Assembly: GCA_017472905.1 (NCBI GenBank) | Contig: JAFUNW010000134.1 | Span: 1 to 21,595, forward strand | DNA length: 21,595 nucleotides | Origin: Bacteroidaceae bacterium | GTDB taxonomy: Bacteria; Bacteroidota; Bacteroidia; Bacteroidales; Bacteroidaceae | Reading direction: 5' to 3' | Shown here: one piece after another, positions 8,188-16,151 of the stretch | Layout: every line of letters begins with the position of its first letter | Position numbering within the stretch: the stretch's first letter is position 1 | Made by a program: the position numbers and the translations under genes | The notes under the pieces: model-generated | The model's input: only the letters and a program-made list of their open reading frames with translations | Database searches by the model: none | What the model was told of the DNA's origin: nothing

Positions 8188-8868
8188 TTAATTCCAATTT
8201 TCATCCGTTTCAAAATCTTCGCGTCCAACCCCTTTCACATTTCGTTGTTTCACGGTTATAACCTGTTTCAATTCTCCGGAAGTCAATCCGACCACAGAAA
8301 CAACCACCTGTGCCTCGCGCTCCTCTTCGGAAGAAAGCTCTCCGGCATTCAATACCAACGTGTTTCCATTTTCAATAGTCGCAGACAGCCAGTTCTCAGA
8401 AGAAGAGACCTCCAAGCGTCCATCAGTATCCAAAGTCAACCGCACTTCTCCTCCCTGGGAATAGATATTAACCACCGAAAAAGGAATATTCAAATAGCGT
8501 CCCTTTTGTGTGACTGTCAATGTCTGTTGAAGATTCAGGATTTTAGCTGTGAACGTTACGTTGGCTACCCGCTCGATTGTAGTGGGGTTGTCTGCTGCTG
8601 TCAACAACAAGCCGCAAGTACCCTCGCCGGACGATTGGGCAAGAGTCAACCACGCAGCATCAGACTTTGCACTCCATTGACAATTGGTAGTAAGCGTCAC
8701 TACTCGTTCATCACCCGTAGAAGACAACTCTACGGACTGCGAGGATAACAGCAACTGCAATTCGCTGGTAAAGAGAGGGTTACTCTCGTCATAATTATCT
8801 TCGCAACCTATCACAACGGTACAGAGTCCAATCGCGATCGGTATCCATATAGAATTTATCAGTTTCAT
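8188..8868 (-). CDS. Lipoprotein with two BACON domains
   Basis: 226 aa. Residues 1-22 are a lipoprotein signal ending in VIGC, followed by an acidic stretch (EDNYDES) consistent with surface export in Bacteroides. Two BACON-type immunoglobulin-like domains follow, at ~40-123 (W-containing NCQWSAKSDAAWLTLAQSSG, ending in LTVTQKG) and ~125-210 (SSSENWLSATIENGNTLVL, ending in VITVKQRN). BACON domains occur in extracellular Bacteroidetes proteins and are thought to bind carbohydrate or protein, or act as spacers. It ends 23 bases before the start of the FGE-fold lipoprotein and starts 25 bases after the PEGA gene, so it is in the same operon. A scaffold or display partner for the FGE-fold protein is inference. 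Confidence 0.85.
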   Translation of the reverse strand: MKLINSIWIPIAIGLCTVVIGCEDNYDESNPLFTSELQLLLSSQSVELSSTGDERVVTLTTNCQWSAKSDAAWLTLAQSSGEGTCGLLLTAADNPTTIERVANVTFTAKILNLQQTLTVTQKGRYLNIPFSVVNIYSQGGEVRLTLDTDGRLEVSSSENWLSATIENGNTLVLNAGELSSEEEREAQVVVSVVGLTSGELKQVITVKQRNVKGVGREDFETDENWN

Positions 8869-8893
8869 TATCTCTTCAATATTTATGTGTTTG

Positions 8894-10921
8894 TTAGAAA
8901 TAAATTGCTAAACCGGCTTTGATATTGAAACCCTCTTTCCATCCTTTGATCTCTTTGCTTGCAGCACCGGCTTTCTCAAAGAATGATCCTTCATCGACCA
9001 CTCCGGTATATTCCGGAGTCAATACCAACTGACACCAAGGCAGAAAAGACCACGTCATTCGCAACGAACCAATCCATTGTATCGCATACGACTCATCATG
9101 ATAGTCGTTACTAGAAAGAGTAAGATAGCCGGCACCGATTTGCGGAGTCAGCTGAATGCGGCGTCCGCAACGAATGCCGTAACCGGCTTTCAAATGAATA
9201 CGCATGGAAGATTCATAATAATCCGAATACTTCCATTTACCCGTGTATTCATACCAATGAAGTTCAACCGGATCCGCAAGATTAAACAACACGCCGGCTT
9301 CCACATTGATATGATTGGCATAAAAGCCCAACGCTCCGCCATATCCCATGAATCCACCTGCCTGAAAGTCTCCTTCGATATAGAAGTGGGTCTTCTTCAC
9401 ATAGTTGCGCGGGAGTTTCTTCATCAAGATGGCGATGACCGGAGTCCTCTCACTGACATTCACCGTAGTCGAGCCTTCCCAATCGTTGTGCTTGTAGCCA
9501 TCGTAAGTCGCTTTAAACTGATGCATACCGCAAGGAAGTTCTATCTCCAAAGGCCCCTTCCCCCTCAACTTACCGTCAATATAAATGCTGGAATAGTTGG
9601 AATAATCTGTTGTCGTCACCTTTACTTTCGCCACGTTGCTCAACACAGCTTTTACTTCGGCCATCTTGTTTTCTTCAACTACAACCCGTTTCTCTATACC
9701 GGTATGATTTGCTTTACGTATCTCCACTTTGCGGTTTCCAATCAACACGTTGCGTACCACACGCGGAGTAGTTCCCATTTCCTTGCCATCGATGTAAATC
9801 ATCGCTCCCATCGGTTGGGATGTGATGTTGATAGAGCCATAAATGGGGTCCGGAGCACGCAGGGTAATGCGGCGTTCCCGACTCTCTTCCTGTATCAATT
9901 CGGTCTGAACGACCGGACGATGTCCTGCTTTCCGGGTTTCAAACCGATACGTTCCGGCTTCCAATGGACCGCTCCACGAACCGGTTCCCTTCTTCTCTCC
10001 GTTGATCCAAATCTCGGCATTGTCGGCAACACTCAAGTGTGTCACGGCAAAGTTCGGAGTCAACTCCGGCTTCACCGTCAGGGTCAGACTATCGGGAATC
10101 GTAACCGTCTGCTCGTATGGCTTATACAACTCTTTCACGACCCGCAAGCGATGTGTACCACTCTCCAACCGACCGGATTTAACGGGTATCGTTCCAATTC
10201 GAGTTCCGTCTACATACACCAATGCGCCACGCATATCGGCCGTAGAAGCATCGACTTGCAAAAATCCATAATTGGGGCGAAGACGAAGCGTCAGTTCCTG
10301 CGGATTGTCCGGATCGTTCACCGTAATGGTTCCTACCGCCGGATGATACATCGGAGCAGTAGCCCGATAGGTGTACTCGCCAAAGTTGACATACTTGCTG
10401 GCCACTCCATTGGCATCCGGTATCCACACTTCGTTGTTAATCTCCAGGCTGGCATCTTTGGGTTCCAAACGTACATTCAGATACTGTTGCCGAACATCAT
10501 CCTGTACGATGGTCACTATCTTTCCGGCATCCAATTCCAGACGGTACGTGGTTAACGATTTAAGCGGACTTGGGAACCAAAAATAATCAGACAATTGCCC
10601 CAGATGAGGATGTTTGATGTTTATCTTGGCTGTTCCCTCAGGCACATACACCCAAACCTCTGCCACTTTCTCTTCCACACTCTCTACGACTAACGAGGAG
10701 CCGATGTCAAACGTGAATCCCTTTTGAGTCGTGATTACTTTTATCAATGCACAATTATTTCCGTTCATCTTGTCTTTTTTAGGATGGCGGCGTGCACTAA
10801 GATCTGTCGGATCTTCTTTGAAAGAACGTACGTGCATGCTGTTCTGTGCCCATAAACCGACACAAAGAAACAGCCACATTCCCCAAAAGAGAAGAACCTT
10901 TTGTTTATTTAAACTTATCAT
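8894..10921 (-). CDS. Exported PEGA-repeat protein with C-terminal membrane beta-barrel
   Basis: 675 aa from ATG 10921. The frame is open to an ATG at 11056, but that start overlaps the transglutaminase gene and lacks a signal; 10921 gives a clean signal peptide (LLFWGMWLFLCVGLWAQ). Residues ~26-130 are a domain recurrent in Bacteroidetes exported proteins (MHVRSF ... DPTDLSARRHP ... CALIKVITTQKGFTFD ... EVWVYVPEGT). About four PEGA-like beta units follow (~216-290, ~292-358, ~360-430, ~430-505), the clearest containing TSQPMGAMIYIDGKEMGTTP. The final ~165 residues alternate polar and aromatic strands and end in phenylalanine, typical of a small outer-membrane barrel. It starts 19 bases after the previous gene. 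A role as membrane anchor or periplasm-spanning part of the surface complex is inference. Confidence 0.82.
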   Translation of the reverse strand: MISLNKQKVLLFWGMWLFLCVGLWAQNSMHVRSFKEDPTDLSARRHPKKDKMNGNNCALIKVITTQKGFTFDIGSSLVVESVEEKVAEVWVYVPEGTAKINIKHPHLGQLSDYFWFPSPLKSLTTYRLELDAGKIVTIVQDDVRQQYLNVRLEPKDASLEINNEVWIPDANGVASKYVNFGEYTYRATAPMYHPAVGTITVNDPDNPQELTLRLRPNYGFLQVDASTADMRGALVYVDGTRIGTIPVKSGRLESGTHRLRVVKELYKPYEQTVTIPDSLTLTVKPELTPNFAVTHLSVADNAEIWINGEKKGTGSWSGPLEAGTYRFETRKAGHRPVVQTELIQEESRERRITLRAPDPIYGSINITSQPMGAMIYIDGKEMGTTPRVVRNVLIGNRKVEIRKANHTGIEKRVVVEENKMAEVKAVLSNVAKVKVTTTDYSNYSSIYIDGKLRGKGPLEIELPCGMHQFKATYDGYKHNDWEGSTTVNVSERTPVIAILMKKLPRNYVKKTHFYIEGDFQAGGFMGYGGALGFYANHINVEAGVLFNLADPVELHWYEYTGKWKYSDYYESSMRIHLKAGYGIRCGRRIQLTPQIGAGYLTLSSNDYHDESYAIQWIGSLRMTWSFLPWCQLVLTPEYTGVVDEGSFFEKAGAASKEIKGWKEGFNIKAGLAIYF

Positions 10922-10940
10922 ATTTAGTTTGTTAGTTATT

Positions 10941-12425
10941 TTAATACCATTTTTCAACTTTCGGCGAAACGGATTGATAGTCGGGCATACACATGCCGGT
11001 GTCCGCTCCGATATAGGTCGGGTCGGAGATATAGAACCGACAGCCTTCGTGTTCATAATAGGTGCCTTTTACACCCTCCGACAGACAGACTGCCGCACAT
11101 TCGTGTCCGGGGAAATTGATCAAGTGACACTCCAATCCCAAACATTCGCGCAACAGATAGACATAGAGCACCGAACGGTCTTCACAATCGCACTTCGGCC
11201 AATAGAAAAGTTCTTCCAGAAAGAAGGGCTTCTCGTAGCCGAACTGCTGGTCGTCCGTAGCATACTGAAACGATGACTGGACAAAATGAAGCAAAGCATT
11301 CACTGCCTCCAATTTCGGCAACCCCTGAATCTGTGTACGCAACTGACTGACTATCGAGGCGCGTAAATCGGTCTGCAAAGAGGATGCCGCATAACAGGGT
11401 ATCGGCATTTGAGGATAGTGTCGGAACATCTCCACCAAGTTGGCATCGACACTGTCCGAGACGCTCAAGCGCCCGTTACCCACACTAAAGGCCTGCTTTC
11501 GTGCCGGAATCTTAGGCGCTTGCCGAACCAACAGGTCGAAACTCTTTCCCAAGTCTGCATCAACCGGCAAGTCGCACGTACTCAATCGCCGGCTTCCTTC
11601 ACGCAAACAGATGTAGTAACGTACATCGTTTATGGTCACAAAGTTTCGGGCATAAACCATCTGCTTCATATTGACCAACAACAACAATCCTTTGTCGGAA
11701 CGCCCCAAGCGAACATCGTAATTCATGGACGAAAGCAGATGGTGCACCAACAACACCGAGGCATCGGTCTGTTGTCCGCCGGCCAACTCTTTGGCGTAGG
11801 CATTGACCAGTTCCAATACGAACCAGTCGGGCAAAGCCAGCCATTCTGCTTTTTGTTTCAAATTTTTCACAGCCTGCTTCAAAGTAGCAGAAGCAGCAAG
11901 CTGTTTCCAGGCTGCCGCCAAATCCTCCCCCGACAAAGAACGGAGAACGACCAAAGAGACACGCGGAATCTGAAGGGTCAATCCATAATAGGAGACTTTG
12001 ACGTTATCGACCGAAGGAGTAACCGGTTGCGGAGGTACAATCGGAGTAACCGGTTTCTTCGGCAAACCGGGAGCGGGAAGTTCCTCTTCCGGTATACCCG
12101 GTTCTACTGACGGGATGTCCGGCTGTACCGGATTCGACAACTTAGGCAACGGTTTATCTTGCGGTAAGCGGGGTTGTTCGGCCGGTTTAGGCGCGACAAA
12201 AGGAGAGGGGGCTGCCCGAAACGCCTCATAATCGCGCCATACGCCGGATAGAAAAGTATGATAATCGTCAAAAATACGCTTCCGATGAGTTTGAAAATCC
12301 TCCAGCATCCGGCTACGAAATTCCTCAAAACTTTTTGTTTCGTTTTGCCCGAATACAAACGAGGGTATCAAACCGATAAAGAATACAAGAAAGAATTTTG
12401 CAGTTCTCTGTTTCATGATTTCCAC
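10941..12425 (-). CDS. Exported protein with transglutaminase-like catalytic domain
   Basis: 494 aa; an ATG at 12416 is equally plausible as start. Residues 1-27 form a Sec signal peptide. A charged helical segment (FEEFRSRMLEDFQTHRKRIF) is followed by a proline-rich linker (~75-140; about a quarter proline), then a globular part. The C-terminal transglutaminase/papain-like core has a visible triad: C414 in CDCED, H441 in FPGHECAAV and D468 in ISDPTYIG. Exported bacterial transglutaminase-like domains act as cysteine peptidases or amide-bond cross-linkers; which applies here is unknown. The proline linker suggests reach across the periplasm. It lies 15 bases after the 618-aa gene and 19 before the PEGA gene, within one operon. 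A processing or cross-linking role for the operon's surface proteins is inference. Confidence 0.8.
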   Translation of the reverse strand: MEIMKQRTAKFFLVFFIGLIPSFVFGQNETKSFEEFRSRMLEDFQTHRKRIFDDYHTFLSGVWRDYEAFRAAPSPFVAPKPAEQPRLPQDKPLPKLSNPVQPDIPSVEPGIPEEELPAPGLPKKPVTPIVPPQPVTPSVDNVKVSYYGLTLQIPRVSLVVLRSLSGEDLAAAWKQLAASATLKQAVKNLKQKAEWLALPDWFVLELVNAYAKELAGGQQTDASVLLVHHLLSSMNYDVRLGRSDKGLLLLVNMKQMVYARNFVTINDVRYYICLREGSRRLSTCDLPVDADLGKSFDLLVRQAPKIPARKQAFSVGNGRLSVSDSVDANLVEMFRHYPQMPIPCYAASSLQTDLRASIVSQLRTQIQGLPKLEAVNALLHFVQSSFQYATDDQQFGYEKPFFLEELFYWPKCDCEDRSVLYVYLLRECLGLECHLINFPGHECAAVCLSEGVKGTYYEHEGCRFYISDPTYIGADTGMCMPDYQSVSPKVEKWY

Positions 12426-12440
12426 CTTAATTATATATAA

Positions 12441-14297
12441 TCAAAAATGTCCGGCGCCTATGACTCCGAAATTCGGGTCTTTTTCCTCCTGCCATGTACG
12501 CACCTCGATCATCGGTTTCTTGGGGTCCTTGAGGTCGACCATCAGAAAGAGATAGCCGGAATCCCCATAATTATTGGAAAAATAGTCTTGCCGAATCTGG
12601 ATTCCATAAACGTTGTCTTCGCTGCGTCCCACACGCTTGACTTCGTTGTCTGCAAAACGGATATTGATGAACTCTTTGGACCTGAAGCTACGCTCCAGGT
12701 TGGTCATGTATTGGCTTTTGCTCTGTCGGGTAAGCTTTACGTAGCGGTTGTTTTGCCATTTGCTTTGCCCGTCTCCACTAGTCACACGCTCCATTTTATG
12801 AACCACCTTACCGGTCACGATAATGGCATCGTCCGAAAATATATCCCGAAGATAGCCCAACCGTTTCAAGGAATAGGCCGTTTTGTAGTTTTCCAGGAAA
12901 TTCATCAGTGAAGTACGGGCAGTCTCCGGCCATTCGCTTTTCTGCAAAATGTCCTGCTCGGCCTGTTCGCCCAATCCGAAGGAGAGGTTACTGATTCGCT
13001 TGCTTTGGCTATCAAAGGTAAACACCACCTGCTCGACAAAGCTCTTGCGAGCACCGTTTCTAAAGGAGAAACTCATCGGTACGCTACGCCCGATGACCTC
13101 ATCGCCGCAACGATAAAAGCTGCATTGGGTATTCCCCATCAGCCTGGCTTTGCCGTAAGTAATCAGGGTATCGTAAACCTGTCGGCCATACTCCGTAAAA
13201 CAATCGCCCACATCACTGTAGCTTCGGGAAAGGATGGCTTGCACCACGCGGTCGACCACCTTTTGATAGTCTGCTGCATCCTCCAAGGTGGTTAATTCGG
13301 AGGTTGAAACGGTATGAGACGTTGAAACAGGAGTGACATTTTCCCCAGCATGCGTTTGGGGTGCGGGTGACAAAGAAGCTTGTTTTGTTTCTGCCACTGC
13401 CGGCTCTCCGGATACATGCACATACGATTTGCGCATAGGAATTCCCTTGACTACAGCCATCACACTCTCCACCTCTTTGTCTATTTGGGATTCGCCTCGG
13501 TATTCGAATTCAAACTTCAGGTGGAGATTCTCGGTGGAAGTTCCGGGACGAACCTCCAACGTACCCCGTCCGTCACGCGCACTATAGATAGCACTCCATG
13601 CGGAGCCATCGAAATAGGTGTAATCCAGATTCTGAACCGGTTTGTTTCTGAATGTGAAATACAAATCCACATTGCCTCCTTGCACACGGGTTACTTTCAC
13701 GCGCAAATCATCAAATATCGCATTCATACGTTCCTGTATCCAAGTTTGCAACAAGTGTTCGCTCCCGTCCTTATCGGTATAAGTGACTTTGGTCGGATTT
13801 TGTAACGACATCAACAGCATGTATCCCCAATAGTAATAACGCAAGGCAATGTCCACTTTTCCCGCCTCCTCGCTCTTGACAGCTGAAGCGACATAGTCCA
13901 ATGCTTTGACGCGCCGTGCCTCAAAAACTTTGCCCAACTCACTCCGATGCATGTAGCGGAATACATGGGCATCCGGCTCGTTGGAGATAATCATCTGCTT
14001 GGTATTGTTCAATGTTCCCTGCGTATAGGTCTTGATTTTGGAGTCAACATAGGAAGATGCATTGAATCCGGATTTGTCGGACATCTCTTCTTCCGTTATG
14101 ACAAACTCGTGGCTAACCGAAACAGAAATGCTACTCACCAATGCGGCCAGCGCTGCATTGTCGGCCTCTGCCAAAGATGCTCCCCAACCCTCGCCACACA
14201 AATAATCAGGATTCGTTTTAAAACTCTCCCAGCTCTGCGCCAAGACCGACACAGAGCTGAGAAGAAGAAGTAAAAGCATCCAAACGGATCTTTTCAT
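12441..14297 (-). CDS. Exported protein of unknown function, LPP20-like N-terminus
   Basis: 618 aa. A Sec signal (VWMLLLLLLSSVSVLAQ) is followed by a region resembling LPP20/FlgT-type envelope proteins: a GEGWGASLAEADNAALAALV helix after a short beta strand, then an ARRVKALDYVASAVKSEEAG helical segment typical of proteins that count or pack in envelope complexes. The middle (~190-290) is beta-rich. A low-complexity Ser/Thr/Pro linker (~305-340) leads to a C-terminal half that looks like two NTF2-like modules (one around ~345-450, another at ~460-618 starting LMNFLENYKTAYSLKRLG). I do not recognise a specific function. The preceding gene ends 235 bases upstream across a repeat element; the next starts 15 bases downstream. 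Confidence 0.75.
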   Translation of the reverse strand: MKRSVWMLLLLLLSSVSVLAQSWESFKTNPDYLCGEGWGASLAEADNAALAALVSSISVSVSHEFVITEEEMSDKSGFNASSYVDSKIKTYTQGTLNNTKQMIISNEPDAHVFRYMHRSELGKVFEARRVKALDYVASAVKSEEAGKVDIALRYYYWGYMLLMSLQNPTKVTYTDKDGSEHLLQTWIQERMNAIFDDLRVKVTRVQGGNVDLYFTFRNKPVQNLDYTYFDGSAWSAIYSARDGRGTLEVRPGTSTENLHLKFEFEYRGESQIDKEVESVMAVVKGIPMRKSYVHVSGEPAVAETKQASLSPAPQTHAGENVTPVSTSHTVSTSELTTLEDAADYQKVVDRVVQAILSRSYSDVGDCFTEYGRQVYDTLITYGKARLMGNTQCSFYRCGDEVIGRSVPMSFSFRNGARKSFVEQVVFTFDSQSKRISNLSFGLGEQAEQDILQKSEWPETARTSLMNFLENYKTAYSLKRLGYLRDIFSDDAIIVTGKVVHKMERVTSGDGQSKWQNNRYVKLTRQSKSQYMTNLERSFRSKEFINIRFADNEVKRVGRSEDNVYGIQIRQDYFSNNYGDSGYLFLMVDLKDPKKPMIEVRTWQEEKDPNFGVIGAGHF

Positions 14298-14334
14298 ATA
14301 TTATTTTCTTCGATTCTATTATATTTTATTTAAG

Positions 14335-14504
14335 TTTCGCAAGCTCAACTTTCAGGAGTTAAAGGAGCAGTGTCCTTGAGCGGAGCGTAAAAAACGAATG
14401 TTTTGCTTATGCGTTTGCCAAACCTATGGCTCTAACTCCTTAGGCTCGAAGAGCCGATAACTCCTTTATCTCCTATAACTCCTTCGAAAATTCTACTTGC
14501 GAAA
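14335..14504. repeat. Imperfect inverted-repeat element inside the operon
   Basis: The ends are TTTCGCAAG (14335-14343) and its complement CTTGCGAAA (14496-14504). Inside them both arms carry AGGAGTTA...AAGGAG-like strings in opposite orientation. The core includes a small perfect hairpin, GGCTC-GAA-GAGCC (14443-14455), and a GAGCGGAGCGT/GAATGTTTTGC segment shared with other repeats in this window. It fills most of the 235-base gap between the first and second operon genes and could fold into a long stem in the mRNA. Confidence 0.7.
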
Positions 14505-14532
14505 GTCAATCACCTTATTATATATAAGGAGA

Positions 14533-15168
14533 TTATTCTCCCTTAAATCCTTCGCGAACAAAGTCGGCCACCTTGTTGCCATAACGTTGGGCAGCTTCGC
14601 TCTCTTTCAGTGCATTTTCATAAGCACGCATGCGGGCTTTGCTTGCTGCAGCCTCGCTCACGATAAAGAAGGTCTGCAATTCGTAAGTGCCGTCCCCATT
14701 CTCGCGTATAACAGAATAGGACTCCATCAACTCACCTTTAATCTCTTTTTCCACCAAACGCTCGTAAGCCGCATAGAAACGATCGAACTCTCCGGTCGGG
14801 TCTACTCCATCGCCAAAGAGGTCGCTTATCACACGACCTTTTACGTGACTGCCGGCCTGAGATGCATACGACACGCAAGCACTGTTTTGAGCCATTTGCT
14901 TTCCAACGTTCTTAGACTTGAACTTAGAAGCGATACCGGTCACTTCAAAAGCATCTTCGCCCATTGTATTGAGCTTGTCGTAATGGGTCAACAGAGCGAC
15001 ATCCAAACTGCGGGAGCTGGCAAAAAGTTTCCAACCCTCTTTTTTATATTCCTTCATTTTGGTCTTAAACTCTTTCTTACGAGCTTTCTCCAACGCTTTG
15101 TTTTGAGAATAAACCATCGGTGCAGCCATGCAAGCTACAAGCAAAAACATTAAAATCTTCTTCAACAT
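14533..15168 (-). CDS. Small exported protein of unknown function, first gene of the operon
   Basis: 211 aa. A clear Sec signal peptide (KKILMFLLVACMAAPMVYSQ) leaves a ~190-residue mature protein. It begins with a lysine-rich helix (KALEKARKKEFKTKMKEYKK) and ends with an alanine-rich helical stretch (VSEAAASKARMRAYENALKE). The general layout, with VSYASQAGSHVKG and a terminal A-x-x-x-A helix, recalls LPP20-like envelope proteins, as does the next gene product. There is no lipobox, so it is probably periplasmic or membrane-associated. It is the first gene after the promoter at 15275-15303. I do not recognise a named family. Confidence 0.75.
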   Translation of the reverse strand: MLKKILMFLLVACMAAPMVYSQNKALEKARKKEFKTKMKEYKKEGWKLFASSRSLDVALLTHYDKLNTMGEDAFEVTGIASKFKSKNVGKQMAQNSACVSYASQAGSHVKGRVISDLFGDGVDPTGEFDRFYAAYERLVEKEIKGELMESYSVIRENGDGTYELQTFFIVSEAAASKARMRAYENALKESEAAQRYGNKVADFVREGFKGE

Positions 15169-15274
15169 AATCTCTATTTTAATTGGTTAATATTTATCTC
15201 CTTTCGATTGCAAAAAGAGTTTATTTCTTTACAAATATTCATTCAAAAATCACTCTTTACGGAACATCACGCCG

Positions 15275-15303
15275 CAAAGGTAAAAAAAAAAAACAATTGC
15301 AAA
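15275..15303 (-). promoter_or_regulatory. Bacteroides-type promoter of the envelope/DGR-target operon
   Basis: On the minus strand, TTTG (15303-15300) is followed after 17 bases by TACCTTTG (15282-15275), a perfect match to the Bacteroides -7 consensus TAnnTTTG. The spacer is mostly a run of twelve T (15293-15282; the last T is also the first base of the -7 box). The tRNA promoter in this window has a 20-base spacer, so this one looks short. Transcription would start near 15268, giving a ~100-base leader before the ATG at 15168. Confidence 0.7.
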
Positions 15304-15433
15304 ATTTTTCCAGTCTTTTTATCTTTTAAGACCGATTAATATCCATAAATCGCTCTGAGCGAGCTACAATTCTCGGCTTTCATCCGCCCTCCCACATCGT
15401 CATTCGTCTTTCCCGCGTTGTCATTCCGGCATT

Positions 15434-15538
15434 TGTCATCCTGAGCGGAGCCAAAGGCGAAGTCGAAGGATCTCAGAATATAGCAAAAGAATTTGAGAAC
15501 GCCGGCAAAACTCAAAGATGATTCGGGTGCGCTCACCA
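15434..15538. repeat. Dispersed inverted repeat, copy 1
   Basis: The left arm 15434-15475 contains CATCCTGAGCGGAGCC and AAGTCGAAGGATCT. The right arm 15516-15538 (AGATGATTCGGGTGCGCTCA) is its diverged reverse complement. The same two half-sites recur at 15750-15904, and a single half-site at 6088-6116. Confidence 0.7.
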
Positions 15539-15609
15539 AGAAAGTGTGGAGAAAGGATGGAGAAAGAAAAAAGAAATACCCCACACTGTTTAAAACCGTA
15601 CGCCCAAAT

Positions 15610-15726
15610 GCTCCCCTGTCTTAGGGGAGCTGTCCGAAGGACTGAGGGGTGAATAAAACGTTGATTACTCCGCTTACTTTTGTACCCCCTCCGCTTCGCT
15701 CGTCCCCCTAAAACAGGGGGACAGCT
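15610..15726. repeat. Inverted pair of CCCCT/AGGGG-rich repeats
   Basis: The unit at 15610-15651 includes a 7-bp hairpin (GCTCCCC/GGGGAGC, 15610-15616 with 15624-15630). The unit at 15684-15726 includes a hairpin GTCCCCC...GGGGGAC (15702-15722). Read on opposite strands, the two units are diverged copies (CTGT-TTAGGGG, then GAAGGACTGAGGGG versus GAAGCGGAGGGGGT). Confidence 0.7.
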
Positions 15727-15749
15727 AAGATACTCTTGCTATACTCTGA

Positions 15750-15904
15750 AGATGCTTCGGCTGCGCTCGGCATGATAGAATGAAGAAATATTCCGAATTG
15801 TCATCCACCATCCGCGTTGTCATTCTGAGCGGAGTTTACGGAGTCGAAGAATCTTTTTAAAAAGAACAAAACAAAAAGATGCTTCGGCTCCGCTCAGCAT
15901 GACA
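15750..15904. repeat. Dispersed inverted repeats, copies 2 and 3
   Basis: There is a right-type half-site at 15750-15776 (AGATGCTTCGGCTGCGCTCG), a left-type half-site at 15818-15854 (TGTCATTCTGAGCGGAG ... AGTCGAAGAATCT) and another right-type half-site at 15877-15904 (AGATGCTTCGGCTCCGCTCA). The last two face each other across a 22-base AT-rich spacer and could form a stem. Confidence 0.75.
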
Positions 15905-16070
15905 AGAAATGTTTTGCTTTTAAACGGGAATTACCATTCAAGTATTTGTAATTCAAACATTTACTTCCCTAACATTTATCATTCTACAATTTCGACAGCA
16001 TGACAAAGAAACCCACAAAGTTTATCCCGCGAACCGCTGTTTAAATTCTGCCGGTCGCTCTCAGAAATCT

Positions 16071-16151
16071 GCTGGGCAGCAGAGCATTTTTTGCTGCCCA
16101 GCGGAAGAGAATCTGCTGCCCAGCAAACGAACTTCTGTTGGGCAGCAGATT
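16071..16151. repeat. Double hairpin built from four GCTGGGCAGC-type units
   Basis: Hairpin 1: GCTGGGCAGCA (16071-16081) pairs perfectly with TGCTGCCCAGC (16092-16102) around a 10-base loop. Hairpin 2: AATCTGCTGCCCAGCA (16110-16125) pairs with TGTTGGGCAGCAGATT (16136-16151) with one G-T position, also around a 10-base loop. The four units alternate in orientation. No T-run follows either hairpin, so neither resembles an intrinsic terminator. Confidence 0.85.

Noticed and set aside
9077..10555. A 492-codon open frame on the plus strand
   Set aside because: It lies entirely antisense to the PEGA-protein gene, whose domains are recognisable; composition is histidine/arginine-rich shadow sequence with no domain.
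10922..11056. A 45-residue N-terminal extension of the PEGA protein
   Set aside because: It overlaps the preceding gene and would bury the signal peptide; ATG 10921 gives a proper exported protein.
11409..12110. A 233-codon open frame on the plus strand
   Set aside because: Antisense to the transglutaminase-like gene, which has a signal peptide and catalytic triad.
15336..15584. An 82-codon open frame on the minus strand in the repeat-rich gap
   Set aside because: Its sequence is largely a translation of the dispersed repeat; no start signal, no family, and it spans inverted repeat arms.
16071..16151. CRISPR-like array
   Set aside because: The repeats alternate in orientation, units are only 10-16 bases and 'spacers' are 7-10 bases; no cas genes are nearby.
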